Origin: Hyphochytrium catenoides
Lineage: Eukaryota > Sar > Hyphochytriomycetes > Hyphochytriales > Hyphochytriaceae
Length of the DNA: 15,000 bases
NCBI GenBank assembly: GCA_900088475.1
Contig: FLMG01003736.1
Coordinates: forward strand, 1 to 15,000
Direction of reading: 5' to 3'
The position numbers and the translations under genes are program-made. The notes beneath the pieces are model-generated. The model was not told where the DNA came from. It saw only the letters and a list, made by a program, of their open reading frames with translations, and searched no databases. How positions within the stretch are numbered: position 1 is the stretch's first letter; each line of letters opens with the position of its first letter. Positions 1 to 8,603 of the stretch are shown piece by piece.

Positions 1-930
1 TAGAAGCCGAGATATGAACAAGCGAAAGGTCGTCTCTGTTTATATCTATGGCTTATGGCCAGTATCCCGGAATACCTTCAGGACTGACTACTCTGGACAG
101 GGTTATCTCTATGACTGAATATCTTAGGGCTTACTAGGAACAGTTGGCAAAGTCAGAATAGCACTAGATTGTGGGACCCCAGCTGGGCTTATTAGTACAG
201 CATTTTGATCTAAATAACATTGTCCAATCATCCCATGTAATCCAACATATCTCTCTCTCTTTTTCTCTCTCTCTGTTTTTTCTCTCTCAATTTCTCTCTC
301 TCTCCTCTCCTCCTGCTGCCAGATTTCATCTGATCCGCTTCCCTGTTCCAACGGCCACCACCTTTCCGCTTCCTCGTCTACTCTTCAGTCATCCTCCTCC
401 GGCACACCACTCCAAACAATAGGAACATAATCTGCGATGGCCGTAGACAATCTCGTGGTCTCGGTTGCAGTCGATTATGTCTGTCGGTTAGCTCGTACCA
501 CAGAGAGCTTAAGGTACCTGTTAGTTGTCCCAACCCTCGCCGACGATGGGGTTGCTGAACCCACCGACGCTGGTCAAAACAACCTGCCTGAGAGTAGAAC
601 TGCTGTTGGCCCTGGGGTGGAGGATGTCGCTAGCCCCGTGTAATATGCGAAGATTCCTGAGATCTTCGACTAACGGTACACTATCAGTCTCCTATCAGGA
701 TAGCCAAGGAGAACAAGCGTCTTTCCTTTTGCGAGTATGCCTCTCCTCAATTAGGGAGCGCGTCTCGCTTCGACCAGATTAGAGGAGCGGCAAACTCGGA
801 AGGGCAAGGCAAACAAGCTCGCCAAGAAGGAGCTGCTGAAGGTATTATGACGATAGAAGTGAGACCGCGATCCGTGGCTGTTAGTATAGACCATTTAATC
901 GGTATAGTTTAACTCTCTTCTTTCCAAGTC
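1..930. other. No confident gene; CT-rich tract and fragments
   Basis: No recognisable gene. Positions 248-320 form a CT-rich tract ending in CAG at 320-322, which looks like an intron polypyrimidine tract with a plus-strand acceptor, but no convincing exon follows. A 68-codon ATG ORF at 437-643 (+) has G at -3 and +4 around its start but matches no family I know. A lysine-rich stretch at about 745-841 (+) ends at an AAG/GTATTA junction and could be an exon end. None can be linked into a gene from the sequence alone. Confidence 0.4.
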
Positions 931-1138
931 CATGTCAAACATACATATATGGCGGAAGTCGACAAGATCCATTGATTCTCCTTCTTTGCTCTTGCCATCT
1001 TCTCTCTCTCTGCCTCGCTTTCTTGCTCGTTATCTTCTTCCTCTAATCTCTATCTTTTGTTCTCTCCATCTCCGTCTCCCTCTCTTTTGCTCTTCCAAGT
1101 CAGAAAAGATCATTGACGGACGGGGAGAAGAGCGATCG

Positions 1139-1486
1139 ATGCTGGTCCTCTGGTCTTGCTTGCTCTTCTTCTCTCTATTTCCTGTCTTAAGGAGCTGCTC
1201 CCTTGTGGCTCAGCGCTGGGCTTTAGAAGCTCCTCGGCGTGAGTTTAGGTACGAAGGGATTGGTTCCGAACAGCATCCACTGCTGGGCCGCCAAGAAACC
1301 TTCCACAGCCTTGGGACTGCTGGCCTTGAAGGGGATACTTTGCTCCTAGAGCTTGAGCGACCACCAGCCCGCTCAGCACTGCTGACTCTTGAATGTTCGC
1401 GATCATCATCTCCGCCCCGGCGTACTAAATGGTCCCTTGTCCCTGGGTTTTATGCATGTTACGGCCTGCGAGGGAAGAAGTTGTGA
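1139..1486 (+). CDS. Hypothetical small secreted protein or first exon
   Basis: An ATG ORF of 115 residues, unrecognised. The first 24 residues (MLVLWSCLLFFSLFPVLRSC and onward) are strongly hydrophobic and resemble a signal peptide ending near SLVA. The remainder is charged and soluble, with a leucine/glutamate-rich centre. The same frame stays open upstream to an ATG at 932, but that part is pyrimidine-driven low-complexity sequence, so I prefer the internal start. It converges with the minus-strand oxidoreductase, whose last seen codon is at 1590. It could be a real small protein, the first exon of a larger one, or chance. An opposing minus-strand stretch at about 1235-1355 competes as a possible exon. 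Confidence 0.22.
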   Translation: MLVLWSCLLFFSLFPVLRSCSLVAQRWALEAPRREFRYEGIGSEQHPLLGRQETFHSLGTAGLEGDTLLLELERPPARSALLTLECSRSSSPPRRTKWSLVPGFYACYGLRGKKL

Positions 1487-1589
1487 TCGTGGGTGGTAGT
1501 AGAGAATTTATGGTGCGGATGGCGAGAGAAAGAAGGAGACAACGCAGTTGAAGCAGAAGAAGAGTTGGTAGAGCCGACTTTTTCAACAA

Positions 1590-3271
1590 TCAGCTGGTCA
1601 ATGGCTGAAGAAACATTCGGCTGAAGAAACATTCGGTTCCATTGTAGGGTGGTGCTCCGGGGAAAGAGAGAGAGAATGATGGTGGCAGTGGGACTGATGC
1701 TGCTCCTTCTTGTCTGACTGCTGGATAGAGGAGATTGGTCTGTTCCAGGAAGACGCAGGCTTCCCTGCTGCTTTTGTCTTGCCTCACAGGATCTGCTCCT
1801 AATATCACATTAGCTGATGCGTTGCCTTGTTGCCTTGGCTGAAAGCGAGGGAGAGGAAAGTAGGAGGGCAACGGGAGAGGTGAGGGCTCCTCGTCCTCCT
1901 TCATTTACTCCGAGGACCACCGATGAAGTCTCTCTCTCACCGTGACGTTCTCTGGGTTGCACAGTCGTCGAGGTATATCCAGCGCGGAGAAGGACTCAGG
2001 GCTGGCCTGGAGGAGAGCCATCATTTGTGGGATGAGAAGGGCGAGAATGACGTGATCGAATACTTTGTCTTCTTCTTCCTTCTCCTCTGTCCCCGTCTCT
2101 GAGTCTATCCCTTGTCCTCCTTCTTTACTTCTGCGAGACAGGAGCGACAGTGTGGTCTGCGGAGAGCTGAAGGGAGACTTTGACGTTGAGGAACGGAGCC
2201 TTGTGACGGCAGTTCCCGTCCTCACGTTGACTCCGTTCTTCTGGATGTCGCCCATAAGTCTCTCCACGAAGACCTTGCACCCAAGGCGAAAAGACTGGGT
2301 GATGACTCTTCCTTCCACAGAGCTGCAGCCGGGCAGCCGACTCTCAAAGAACAGGAAGAGGGCCAGCGGAGTGTTGAAAGACGCTCCTGCTTGGCCAAGA
2401 TAGACGGATAGACAAGGGCGCATGTGGAGCTCTTTGAAGGACGCAGTGAAGCCATGAAGACTGAGAAATTCTCCCACGGTCTCAGTCATAAGGCGCTCCT
2501 CCGAGTAGTGTCGGGCAGCTTCGTCCAGCTTGTCCTTAAGCCGTACTCTTTCCTAGGCAAAGGAAGAAGACGAAGAGGAAGAGGACGACTAAGTACTTTC
2601 GCCGCTCCCATTGTTGCTGCTCCCTTGCTGCTTGAAAATAGGTCACTGAGTATCCAGTGGAGGATATCTTCATGTCCTTCTCGGTTGCCTCGATGCCCAG
2701 CTGTCTGAGGAGCTGTTCGAAGTTTGGTTTGCCGAAGAAGCTCTTGAACCCAAGATCCACCGCGATTTTTCCTTCATCCTTCTTCCCTTCTCCGGCGCCA
2801 TACTCATAGGTAAAGTCAGCGCCTCCGAGCCTGTCTTCCCTCTCAAACTGGGTGAATAACATGAGGCGTTCAGAGAGAGAGAGCGCACGCTGCTGTCAAG
2901 CCGCTCACACCTCCTCCCACGATGGCAATGCGCTTCAAAGGAACCGAGTGCACCTCACAAGAGCATGGAATCCAAATGAAGAGAACAGAGAAAAGGGAGA
3001 CAACAACGAGGAACAGCAGCAACAGTCGCTTGTATGGGAGGCGGAGATATCCCACGAGACTGTCTCCTTCCTTCCATTCTTCATTCGCTTTGTCTATCTG
3101 CTCTTCTCTCTCATTCAGTAGTCGCTCCTGACCAGACCGAGCACAAGCTCCGACAAGAAGAGTAAGGTCCGCCAGCACGTTGCTGCTGACAGTTCTTCCC
3201 TTCATGTTGTCAGCGACCGGGCTCTCCAGTTCCAAGAGGCGCGCTATACCTTTCTCGTCCTCTTCTGTCAT
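1590..3271 (-). CDS. COG2907-type FAD-dependent oxidoreductase, disrupted
   Basis: Reads right to left from ATG 3271. The N-terminal part is charged, followed by a hydrophobic stretch (about 3045-2985), then a Rossmann FAD-binding motif IAIVGGGVSGLTAACALS (2937-2884) with GxGxxG. After a frameshift the second frame gives FEREDRLGG, VDLGFKSFFGKPNFEQLL and KDMKIS. A further frame from 2552 gives TVGEFLSLHGF and, later, VFVERLMGDI, NVRTGTAVTRLR and FDHVILALLIPQMMALL. The order matches predicted NAD/FAD-binding proteins of the COG2907 group (flavin amine-oxidase fold), whose bacterial relatives often sit beside cyclopropane-fatty-acid-synthase-type methyltransferases; a lipid role here is inference. 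Intron 1940-1839 joins ACG/GTGAGA to TTTCAG in phase 0, and the last exon 1838-1590 ends in TGA. The usual C-terminal third, with its WFCGA..GYGFHEDG-like end, is not recognisable. With two broken joints this may be a pseudogene, or assembly errors in a live gene. Confidence 0.72.
1603..1634. repeat. 16-bp direct tandem duplication
   Basis: The unit GGCTGAAGAAACATTC occurs twice without a gap (1603-1618 and 1619-1634). On the minus strand it lies in the last codons of the oxidoreductase. As 16 is not a multiple of three, the two copies are read in different frames; with one copy the frame would stop a few codons earlier. Confidence 0.9.
1839..1940 (-). other. Predicted intron of the oxidoreductase gene
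   Basis: The donor ACG/GTGAGAG and the acceptor in CTCGCTTTCAG are canonical. The length is 102 bp. Phase 0 on both sides keeps the reading frame open across to 1590. After the join, residues ANVILGADP align plausibly with the AVLHTDP-type segment of this family, which supports the splice. Confidence 0.6.
2872..2883. repeat. (AG)6 run at a frameshift in the oxidoreductase
   Basis: Six AG units on the plus strand read as CT on the coding strand. The frame ends here with TGA (2872-2870). Adding one CT unit, or removing one base, would continue directly into the downstream frame that carries FEREDRLGG, exactly where homologues continue without a gap. Confidence 0.85.
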
Positions 3272-3291
3272 TCTCGGGGGGGCTAGAAGAC

Positions 3292-4479
3292 TCAGCTCAA
3301 AGGAGCTGGGCTCTCTTTGCTGGCGCTGCCTCGCAATCTTAGCCCTTCGATCTGTAGCTGCACGCCAACAAGAAGCAGAATGAATCCAGATACAAACCAT
3401 CGAAGGAAGAGATCCCAGGAGGTGAACAGCCTATCGTTCAGCCAGGTTGTTTCCACGTACAAGTACATGGCAAGACCATTGAGAGCCACCCTCAAGGAAA
3501 AGGTGTACACAGCGCAGACCGCCAAGAAGCGACTGACGAGCCCGTCGTTGGAGCAGAGTCTGTACAAGAGGATAGCGACGAAGCACGGAAGCTCCAATCC
3601 AATATGTAGAAAAAAGACGTAAGCCAGAGAGAAGTACTGCAGCTGCAAGCACTGAAAGATTGGAGGTATGAAGATCGTAAAGCATACGAGGGCCAACACG
3701 TGATGAATAGAAATTAACAAGACGCTGCGACCGAGAGCCTGCACCTCGCTATTACAACGGCGGGTGCCTGCGGTTGCCTCTCCAGATGAAGAAGAATGCT
3801 GCATCGCCGCTCTCTCCTTTGCGAGAAAAGAAGCGACATCGGCGATCCGGATCGGAGCTTGGTCATCTAGCAACATGAAGGGGTTACGTGGTGTGCCCGT
3901 GGAGGTCGGCCCAGGGTAAGCAGTAGTGGCCTCAGGGCTCCTTGCTGCTGCCTTCGGGGTGAGAGAGAGAGCGAGAGTGACGCCCGCAATCTCCATCAGG
4001 TAGAGCACGTAAACAGGAGTAGTGCAATAGCCGCTGAGGATCAGCAGTGTCCTTGTTCGTCTCACCAAGGAGGGAGCAGAGTCCCAGTTATCCGTAGAGA
4101 AAGAAGACGGATCGCTCTGGTGAGTCAGGCTTCCGATGTAAAGAGCGGCCCACAAGTTGTCCTCCCCTGCGAGGGTCCATATTAGCACTCCCAATAAAAG
4201 AAGGCTAGCCAACAAATTCAGCATCTGGAAAATCATTTGGACGCGGCGGAAGCCTGTCATCTTGCTTGCTAACGGCCCAAAGAATTGCCCTCGTCGCCAC
4301 GCCGCGTCCAGAATGATATACAGGCCGGACCAGACGGTCGTCCAAAATAAGTACTGGGGACCGAAGGAGGTAAGGGCCGCGGACTCTAGCTCGGCGGCAA
4401 GGAACGTCATCACCTCACTTTTGCTCGAGAGGACCGGACCGGAGTAGGTCTCGTCCGGGTTGAGCCAGTTTACAGTCAT
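3292..4479 (-). CDS. Multi-pass membrane protein, TLC-like
   Basis: An uninterrupted 395-residue ORF from an ATG with A at -3. About seven hydrophobic segments are visible near residues 43-60, 85-104, 144-172, 252-275, 281-308, 316-342 and 357-376. A hydrophilic loop (about 173-248), rich in Ser, Thr and Ala, separates the third and fourth. The fourth begins with ISIHHVLALVCF (His259-His260), and the fifth has LHIGLELPCF (His292, Glu296). Paired histidines followed by a membrane-embedded H/E motif recall TLC (TRAM-LAG1-CLN8) proteins, which act on or sense lipids in the ER, but the match is loose. Its stop lies 20 bp before the ATG of the oxidoreductase on the same strand, so the two may share a transcript or even be one spliced gene. 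That it is a membrane protein is clear; the family is tentative. Confidence 0.75.
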   Translation of the reverse strand: MTVNWLNPDETYSGPVLSSKSEVMTFLAAELESAALTSFGPQYLFWTTVWSGLYIILDAAWRRGQFFGPLASKMTGFRRVQMIFQMLNLLASLLLLGVLIWTLAGEDNLWAALYIGSLTHQSDPSSFSTDNWDSAPSLVRRTRTLLILSGYCTTPVYVLYLMEIAGVTLALSLTPKAAARSPEATTAYPGPTSTGTPRNPFMLLDDQAPIRIADVASFLAKERAAMQHSSSSGEATAGTRRCNSEVQALGRSVLLISIHHVLALVCFTIFIPPIFQCLQLQYFSLAYVFFLHIGLELPCFVAILLYRLCSNDGLVSRFLAVCAVYTFSLRVALNGLAMYLYVETTWLNDRLFTSWDLFLRWFVSGFILLLVGVQLQIEGLRLRGSASKESPAPLS

Positions 4480-5110
4480 CTTTGCTGCGGTAGCTGTTGC
4501 GGCTCCTTGGTTACCTCAGGACGCCGGATACCATGGAGAAGAGGAGGTAGATGGGAAAATTCGAAATGAGATGGCGGCTGGAAGGGAGGAGAAGAAAGGC
4601 AGACCACCACCCGACGAGCACGGGGAGCGGCGGCGTTATTTGTAAAAAGATAGAGGAACATTCTCATCAGACGATGAGAGAGTAGAACGAGCTGCATTAT
4701 CGTTCAACCCCATTTTATCCTAATAGTAAATCTTGATGAGAAGTTTCTTCCTCTTCTCCTTCTCTCTAACAGATGGAAAAGCCTACGACGTAGGACCCGC
4801 TGCATCATCTCTTTCGCAACGCTGAGGAGACTGACTGTGGAGAAACTCGTCTACAAAGAGATGATCACTAGCTTGTACAGCAGTAGCAGCAGGCCAGAAG
4901 AAGAAAGGACAAACAACAATAGATGAGGCCCACACCACCATCATCAGAAGCCAGTCTGTAGGCTTGGTTCTCTCCACAGCTCTCGGTATATATTTACCTC
5001 CTACGCTCTCCGAACTCGCCTCGAGCCTTATACTTTAGAGCTGTAAAGGCACAGAGCTGACAGAAGACAGCTTGTAAGAAGGACATGAGCACGCACTACC
5101 TATCGTTATT
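4480..5110. other. Upstream region of the minus-strand gene pair
   Basis: This region lies 5' of the membrane-protein gene. The minus strand has a pyrimidine-rich acceptor-like CTTCCAG (about 4580-4574) and the junction CTGAG/GTAACC (about 4516), so a 5' UTR intron is possible. From an ATG at 4944 the minus strand encodes a 53-residue hydrophobic-start peptide ending at 4783. It resembles a signal peptide followed by SDHLFVDEFLHSQSPQR, but it is too short to call. Confidence 0.35.
4982..4994 (-). promoter_or_regulatory. Possible TATA element for the minus-strand genes
   Basis: On the minus strand the sequence reads GTAAATATATACC, an AT-rich TATA-like element in mixed-composition DNA about 500 bp upstream of the membrane-protein ATG. 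No initiator or transcript evidence can be seen. Confidence 0.22.
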
Positions 5111-6110
5111 CTTTATTATTAAAACCAGATGAGAGGTAGAACTATTCAGTGCACCTGCTGTCCAACATCCAGCGGTGCAAGGAGCAAATGGTGGTGGTGG
5201 TCACCAGCACCCACCTCTCACCTTTCCTGCTGCACCGCTCCCCAAGCCGTCTCTCCCTCCAAGAAGAGATTCCCAGAGGAGGAGCATGCAGACATCTTCT
5301 GGAGCCTTATCTGCTGACTGCTGGAGCTGTGGCGGCGGCTGGTGATAGCGGTAATAGTAGTAAACGGCAGTAGAAAGCTGGTACTTGGACGTTGGCTGTC
5401 GAATGATACCGTCACAGGGAGAACAGCGACGACTAGAGCTACCGGGCCCGTAAAGGAGGAACTAATAAGTAACAGTGGTTCTACAGGGCTGCTGATGCTA
5501 GGAGAAAACCTCTCTAGCCTTCGTGCTTCCTCTTATTCTTTGTCTTCTTCTTTTCTCTCTTTCTTCTACACCCCGTCTATCACCTGCCTACAAGCCTGCT
5601 GGATTATAAAGAGAAAGAACAGCTAGGGGACGGAACGAGAACGCCATGAAGCAACGCCGAAGAAGCACCCTACGTTGGCAAGGGTAGTAGTTCTACTGGA
5701 TGCGCCAGGGAGACGGTGCCTTTGTTGCCGCACGTCTTTCGTTCTTTAGGCATCTTAGCCTAAGATGCCGGTTTATCTAGTTACTCTATCTATGATGATG
5801 ATGAAGAAATAGATCCGGTGCATCTGTCTAAGTCGAGCGGTGCAGCCAAGAAGAAAATGGGCACCAGCCCCGCTCCCTCCTGCCTCCGGCTCTCCCTCCT
5901 GCCCCAGGCTCTCCTAAAAGATTCTCCATGTAAATCTTACCTTTTTTTTATTTCGTGGAGCGACGTCCTCCTGCTGGAAGCAGGCAGTCTCGGTGACGTA
6001 CTGCATTGTTCTAGGGAGGCAGAGACGAGAAGAGGCGAAAGCGTCGTTCTTCACTGTTCCATTATTATTCACTCTCTCTCTTCCGCATCCTCTTCTATAT
6101 AGTGGTGTCC
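5111..6110. other. No confident gene; small overlapping ORFs
   Basis: Two plus-strand frames are open for 60-75 codons across 5129-5373. One frame from 5318 stays open to 5626, and another is open from 5764 to 6102 without an early ATG. The last contains YDDDEEIDPVHLSKSSGAA, which looks protein-like, before proline/serine-rich sequence. No family is recognised and codon patterns drift into CT-rich runs. These may be exons of an unrecognised gene or chance ORFs. An (ATG)4 run lies at 5792-5803. Confidence 0.35.
5749..5769. other. Perfect 9-bp inverted repeat (hairpin)
   Basis: GGCATCTTA and its exact reverse complement TAAGATGCC are separated by three bases (GCC), so the RNA or DNA could form a 9-bp stem with a tight loop. 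No T-run follows and no associated gene is visible. Confidence 0.85.
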
Positions 6111-7220
6111 CGCTGCTGTCAACTACTAACCTAGTAGAAGAAGAGGTGCGAGGATGAGCGGCGGCGCTGCTATCCTACTTCCATCAGGAGTGCCAAACGA
6201 GGTGGGCATCAGCCTCCGTGATGAAAAAGCAGTCCATTGAAGGCCCGCGACAATAAGTCGAGGCTGCAGCGATGGCTGGATTTTCTAGCTAACGATATCG
6301 CCCTCACATCTTGCTTTACTACTCCTGCGGCGTGCAAGGCATATTCAAGCTCTACCATAACGTCGGCGTGAGCTGGTACTTGCATCGATCCCAGATCGTC
6401 ATCACCGGACGATGAAAGGCCATACACTGCTCACCTTCCCAGGTACTCAATGGCATGAGAAAAAGATGGTTGATGGTGTAAGACTGAGGTTACTAGCAGC
6501 GAGCTCCGCAGCTCGCTAGCCCAGGTTGACATAAGCCCGGTGCATGCCTGATCTTGTCCCTGTCAAGTGGCCTATTTGATTGAGGGGAAGCGCCGACACC
6601 TTCCTTCTTACATTCCGGCTTTCATATGCCTAACCTCCGTGTAGCGGTACCATCATATACGCCTCTGAACGACGAGCTCTGGCTTTGTTAGCTCTTGGAG
6701 AAGCAAGCGCTATGTACGACCAGCTGGATAGGGGAAGGCGCTCACGATGAGGATGCCCCTCACCGGAATTAACGAGGAGGACCGGGAGTCCTGAATTTTC
6801 CCTGAGCCAGCTCCTGGCAATCAGTGTAGCTCCTAGGATGGAGGCTGTTAACCATCTCTCTTTCTATCCCCTCGACTTTCCTGTCTCTCTCTTGATTGTT
6901 GATGGAGCTATAGTTCTTCTGCCTCTTTCGCTCTCTGCTCCCTATCGTCAATGGTCCGTATTCATAAGGTTACGCAGTCCATAAAGGTCGTCTACCATAA
7001 AGTTCCTCAGGATCACCTTGGTCGGCGGAGGCCAGTCCAACTGGAACAGAGACTTAGCTAACCGTTCACTCTCTGGTCCCCTAAATCAATAGCGAGGTGC
7101 ATCTTCCTCCCGCCGACTGAAGAGCGGCCAGACAGACTGACTTTTCGATGAGCTTCTGCAGACCTACCACCTATGATAGTAAGGAGAATGTTTAGAAGAA
7201 ACAGACGGATGCTCTTCACA
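6111..7220. other. No confident gene; minus-strand ORF of unknown nature
   Basis: The only stretch with protein-like composition is a minus-strand frame at 6427-6209, about 72 codons and lacking an ATG at its 5' end. It contains HADVMVELEYALHAAGVVKQ. Immediately upstream, in another frame, is a segment ending HAIEYLG before GAAG/GTGAGC. These could be pieces of a decayed gene or mobile element; I recognise no domain. An imperfect hairpin occurs at 6495-6518 (GCGAGCT-CCGC-AGCTCGC). The remainder shows nothing identifiable. Confidence 0.3.
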
Positions 7221-8250
7221 TCAAAGTCATCTGTTGTGCTTTGTGAGGGAAAAGTTAGGGAGGAAACATGGGATCAACGGTATCTTCCTTCTCCCGGAAG
7301 CGGAGATGCCGAGCCTACGAGCGAGCGGCGGTAGATCGATTAGCTGTTGCCAGATCTGTTCTATCCTGACTGCTGCCATGAACAGATAACCTGATGGTAG
7401 GCCTAAGAGGAATCTGGCTAAGGAGAAGAAGAAAGAGGAAGAAGATACGAAAAACAAGGAAGGGACGGAAGTTAGGCAGGGAAAGGAGGGAGGAGGAGTG
7501 CAAAGGAAAGAAAGAACAACTCTTCTTGGAGCAGGAGAAGAGAGGAGATTTTGGGGGAAGAGAGACGGAGATAAAGAGTTTTGGTCTAGAGACAGAGGGC
7601 AGATACACAGAATCCTGAAGAATGCCAATGTCGCTTAGGCAGAAAAAACGGACACATAGCTTCTGCAGAAGAAGACGTGCTATCTCACTCTTTTGGACTC
7701 TAAGACATGCAGATGGGCCTCGTCCCTCCCTCCCATCTTCCGTTCTCAGTAGCCATTGCTTGCGCCTCTCACTGCTCAGTCTTCCGTTTCACTCTTGGAC
7801 ATCCTTTTCTTATCTCACTTCATTCACTTGTTTGAGCCTGGGTCCCACCGTCGGGGCTGGAGAGATGAGAAATTTTTAAGAAGAAACAGAACGTGTCGAC
7901 AACACTCCGTGCGCCCATCATGTTGATGATCTCGTTCTGATTTTGATAACGCCGAGCAGCAAACAAGGGACCAAGTTGGGAGGATGCCAGCGGCCGCTCT
8001 CCTCCGCGACGAAGTGGACGAGAGAACGGAGCAAGGGAAGAAGCCAACCCGACGAGACTCTGTGGACAACAAGGGAGTGCAGGCGGAAGTGCATTGGGTG
8101 TGAGGAAGGAGGAGAGAGAGAGCGAGGGCCAGCGAGGAGAAGAAAGAAAGGAAGGGAGAGACGGAGAGAAGATTAGAGCAGCACGAGCGAGCCGGCGCAC
8201 GCGGGAGGCCAGGCGAGGCGAGGCGAGGCGAGAGAGACAGAGCAAGATGT
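7221..8250. other. Long purine/pyrimidine-asymmetric intergenic DNA
   Basis: The plus strand is strongly purine-rich at about 7405-7600, pyrimidine-rich at about 7680-7835, and purine-rich again at about 8085-8180. ORFs across these blocks are Arg/Lys/Glu- or Ser/Leu/Pro-rich by composition and lack domains. The minus strand at 7440-7410 has a pyrimidine tract ending CCAG that could be a splice acceptor before a protein-like frame (RIEQIWQQLIDLPPLARRLG), but no gene can be built. Confidence 0.4.
8211..8230. repeat. (AGGCG)4 pentanucleotide repeat
   Basis: Four perfect AGGCG units occur inside a purine-rich block, followed directly by AGAGAGA. Confidence 0.95.
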
Positions 8251-8520
8251 GTAAGGGTCAGTAGGAGAGTTGGTAATATGGCCGAGTCTAATGAGGACCC
8301 AACCTGAATTGTTCAACGGAAGGGCTGATGGCTAACTCTGGAAGCTGCTGAATGGTGATTTACTCCACGAGAAGCTAACTGAAAACGAAACTAGTGACTG
8401 GGCAACCGAACCTTAGTAAATCCTCCGCAAATAACGAAAAGACACAAAACGTTTGACAAGAACTGCCACTCGGACTTCAAGCTGAAGAGTGAACCAACAG
8501 GAAGAAAGGGAGCGAAAGAG

Positions 8521-8552
8521 ACACACACACACACACGAGAGAGAGAGACATA

Positions 8553-8600
<48 letters not shown>
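8521..8600. repeat. Compound (AC)8-(GA)6-(AG)22 microsatellite
   Basis: AC repeats run from 8521 to 8536, GA repeats from 8537 to 8548, a short interruption follows, and AG repeats then run from 8557 to 8600. It lies about 700 bp upstream of the formin ATG and is the longest pure dinucleotide run in the window. Confidence 0.97.

Positions 8601-8603
<3 letters not shown>

Noticed and set aside
2065-2403. Plus-strand ORF opposite the oxidoreductase
   Set aside because: Antisense shadow of a frame that carries family motifs on the minus strand.
2985-3045. Transmembrane anchor in the oxidoreductase N-terminus
   Set aside because: The hydrophobic stretch could equally be the pyrimidine tract of an in-frame intron (possible donor CTC/GTGGGA, acceptor TGTGAG), so an anchor is not asserted.
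7820-8245. 141-codon minus-strand ORF with an Arg/Ala/Ser-rich N-terminus resembling an organelle-targeting sequence
   Set aside because: It begins with TTG rather than ATG, starts in the AGGCG repeat, is composition-driven, and ends without a recognisable mature domain.
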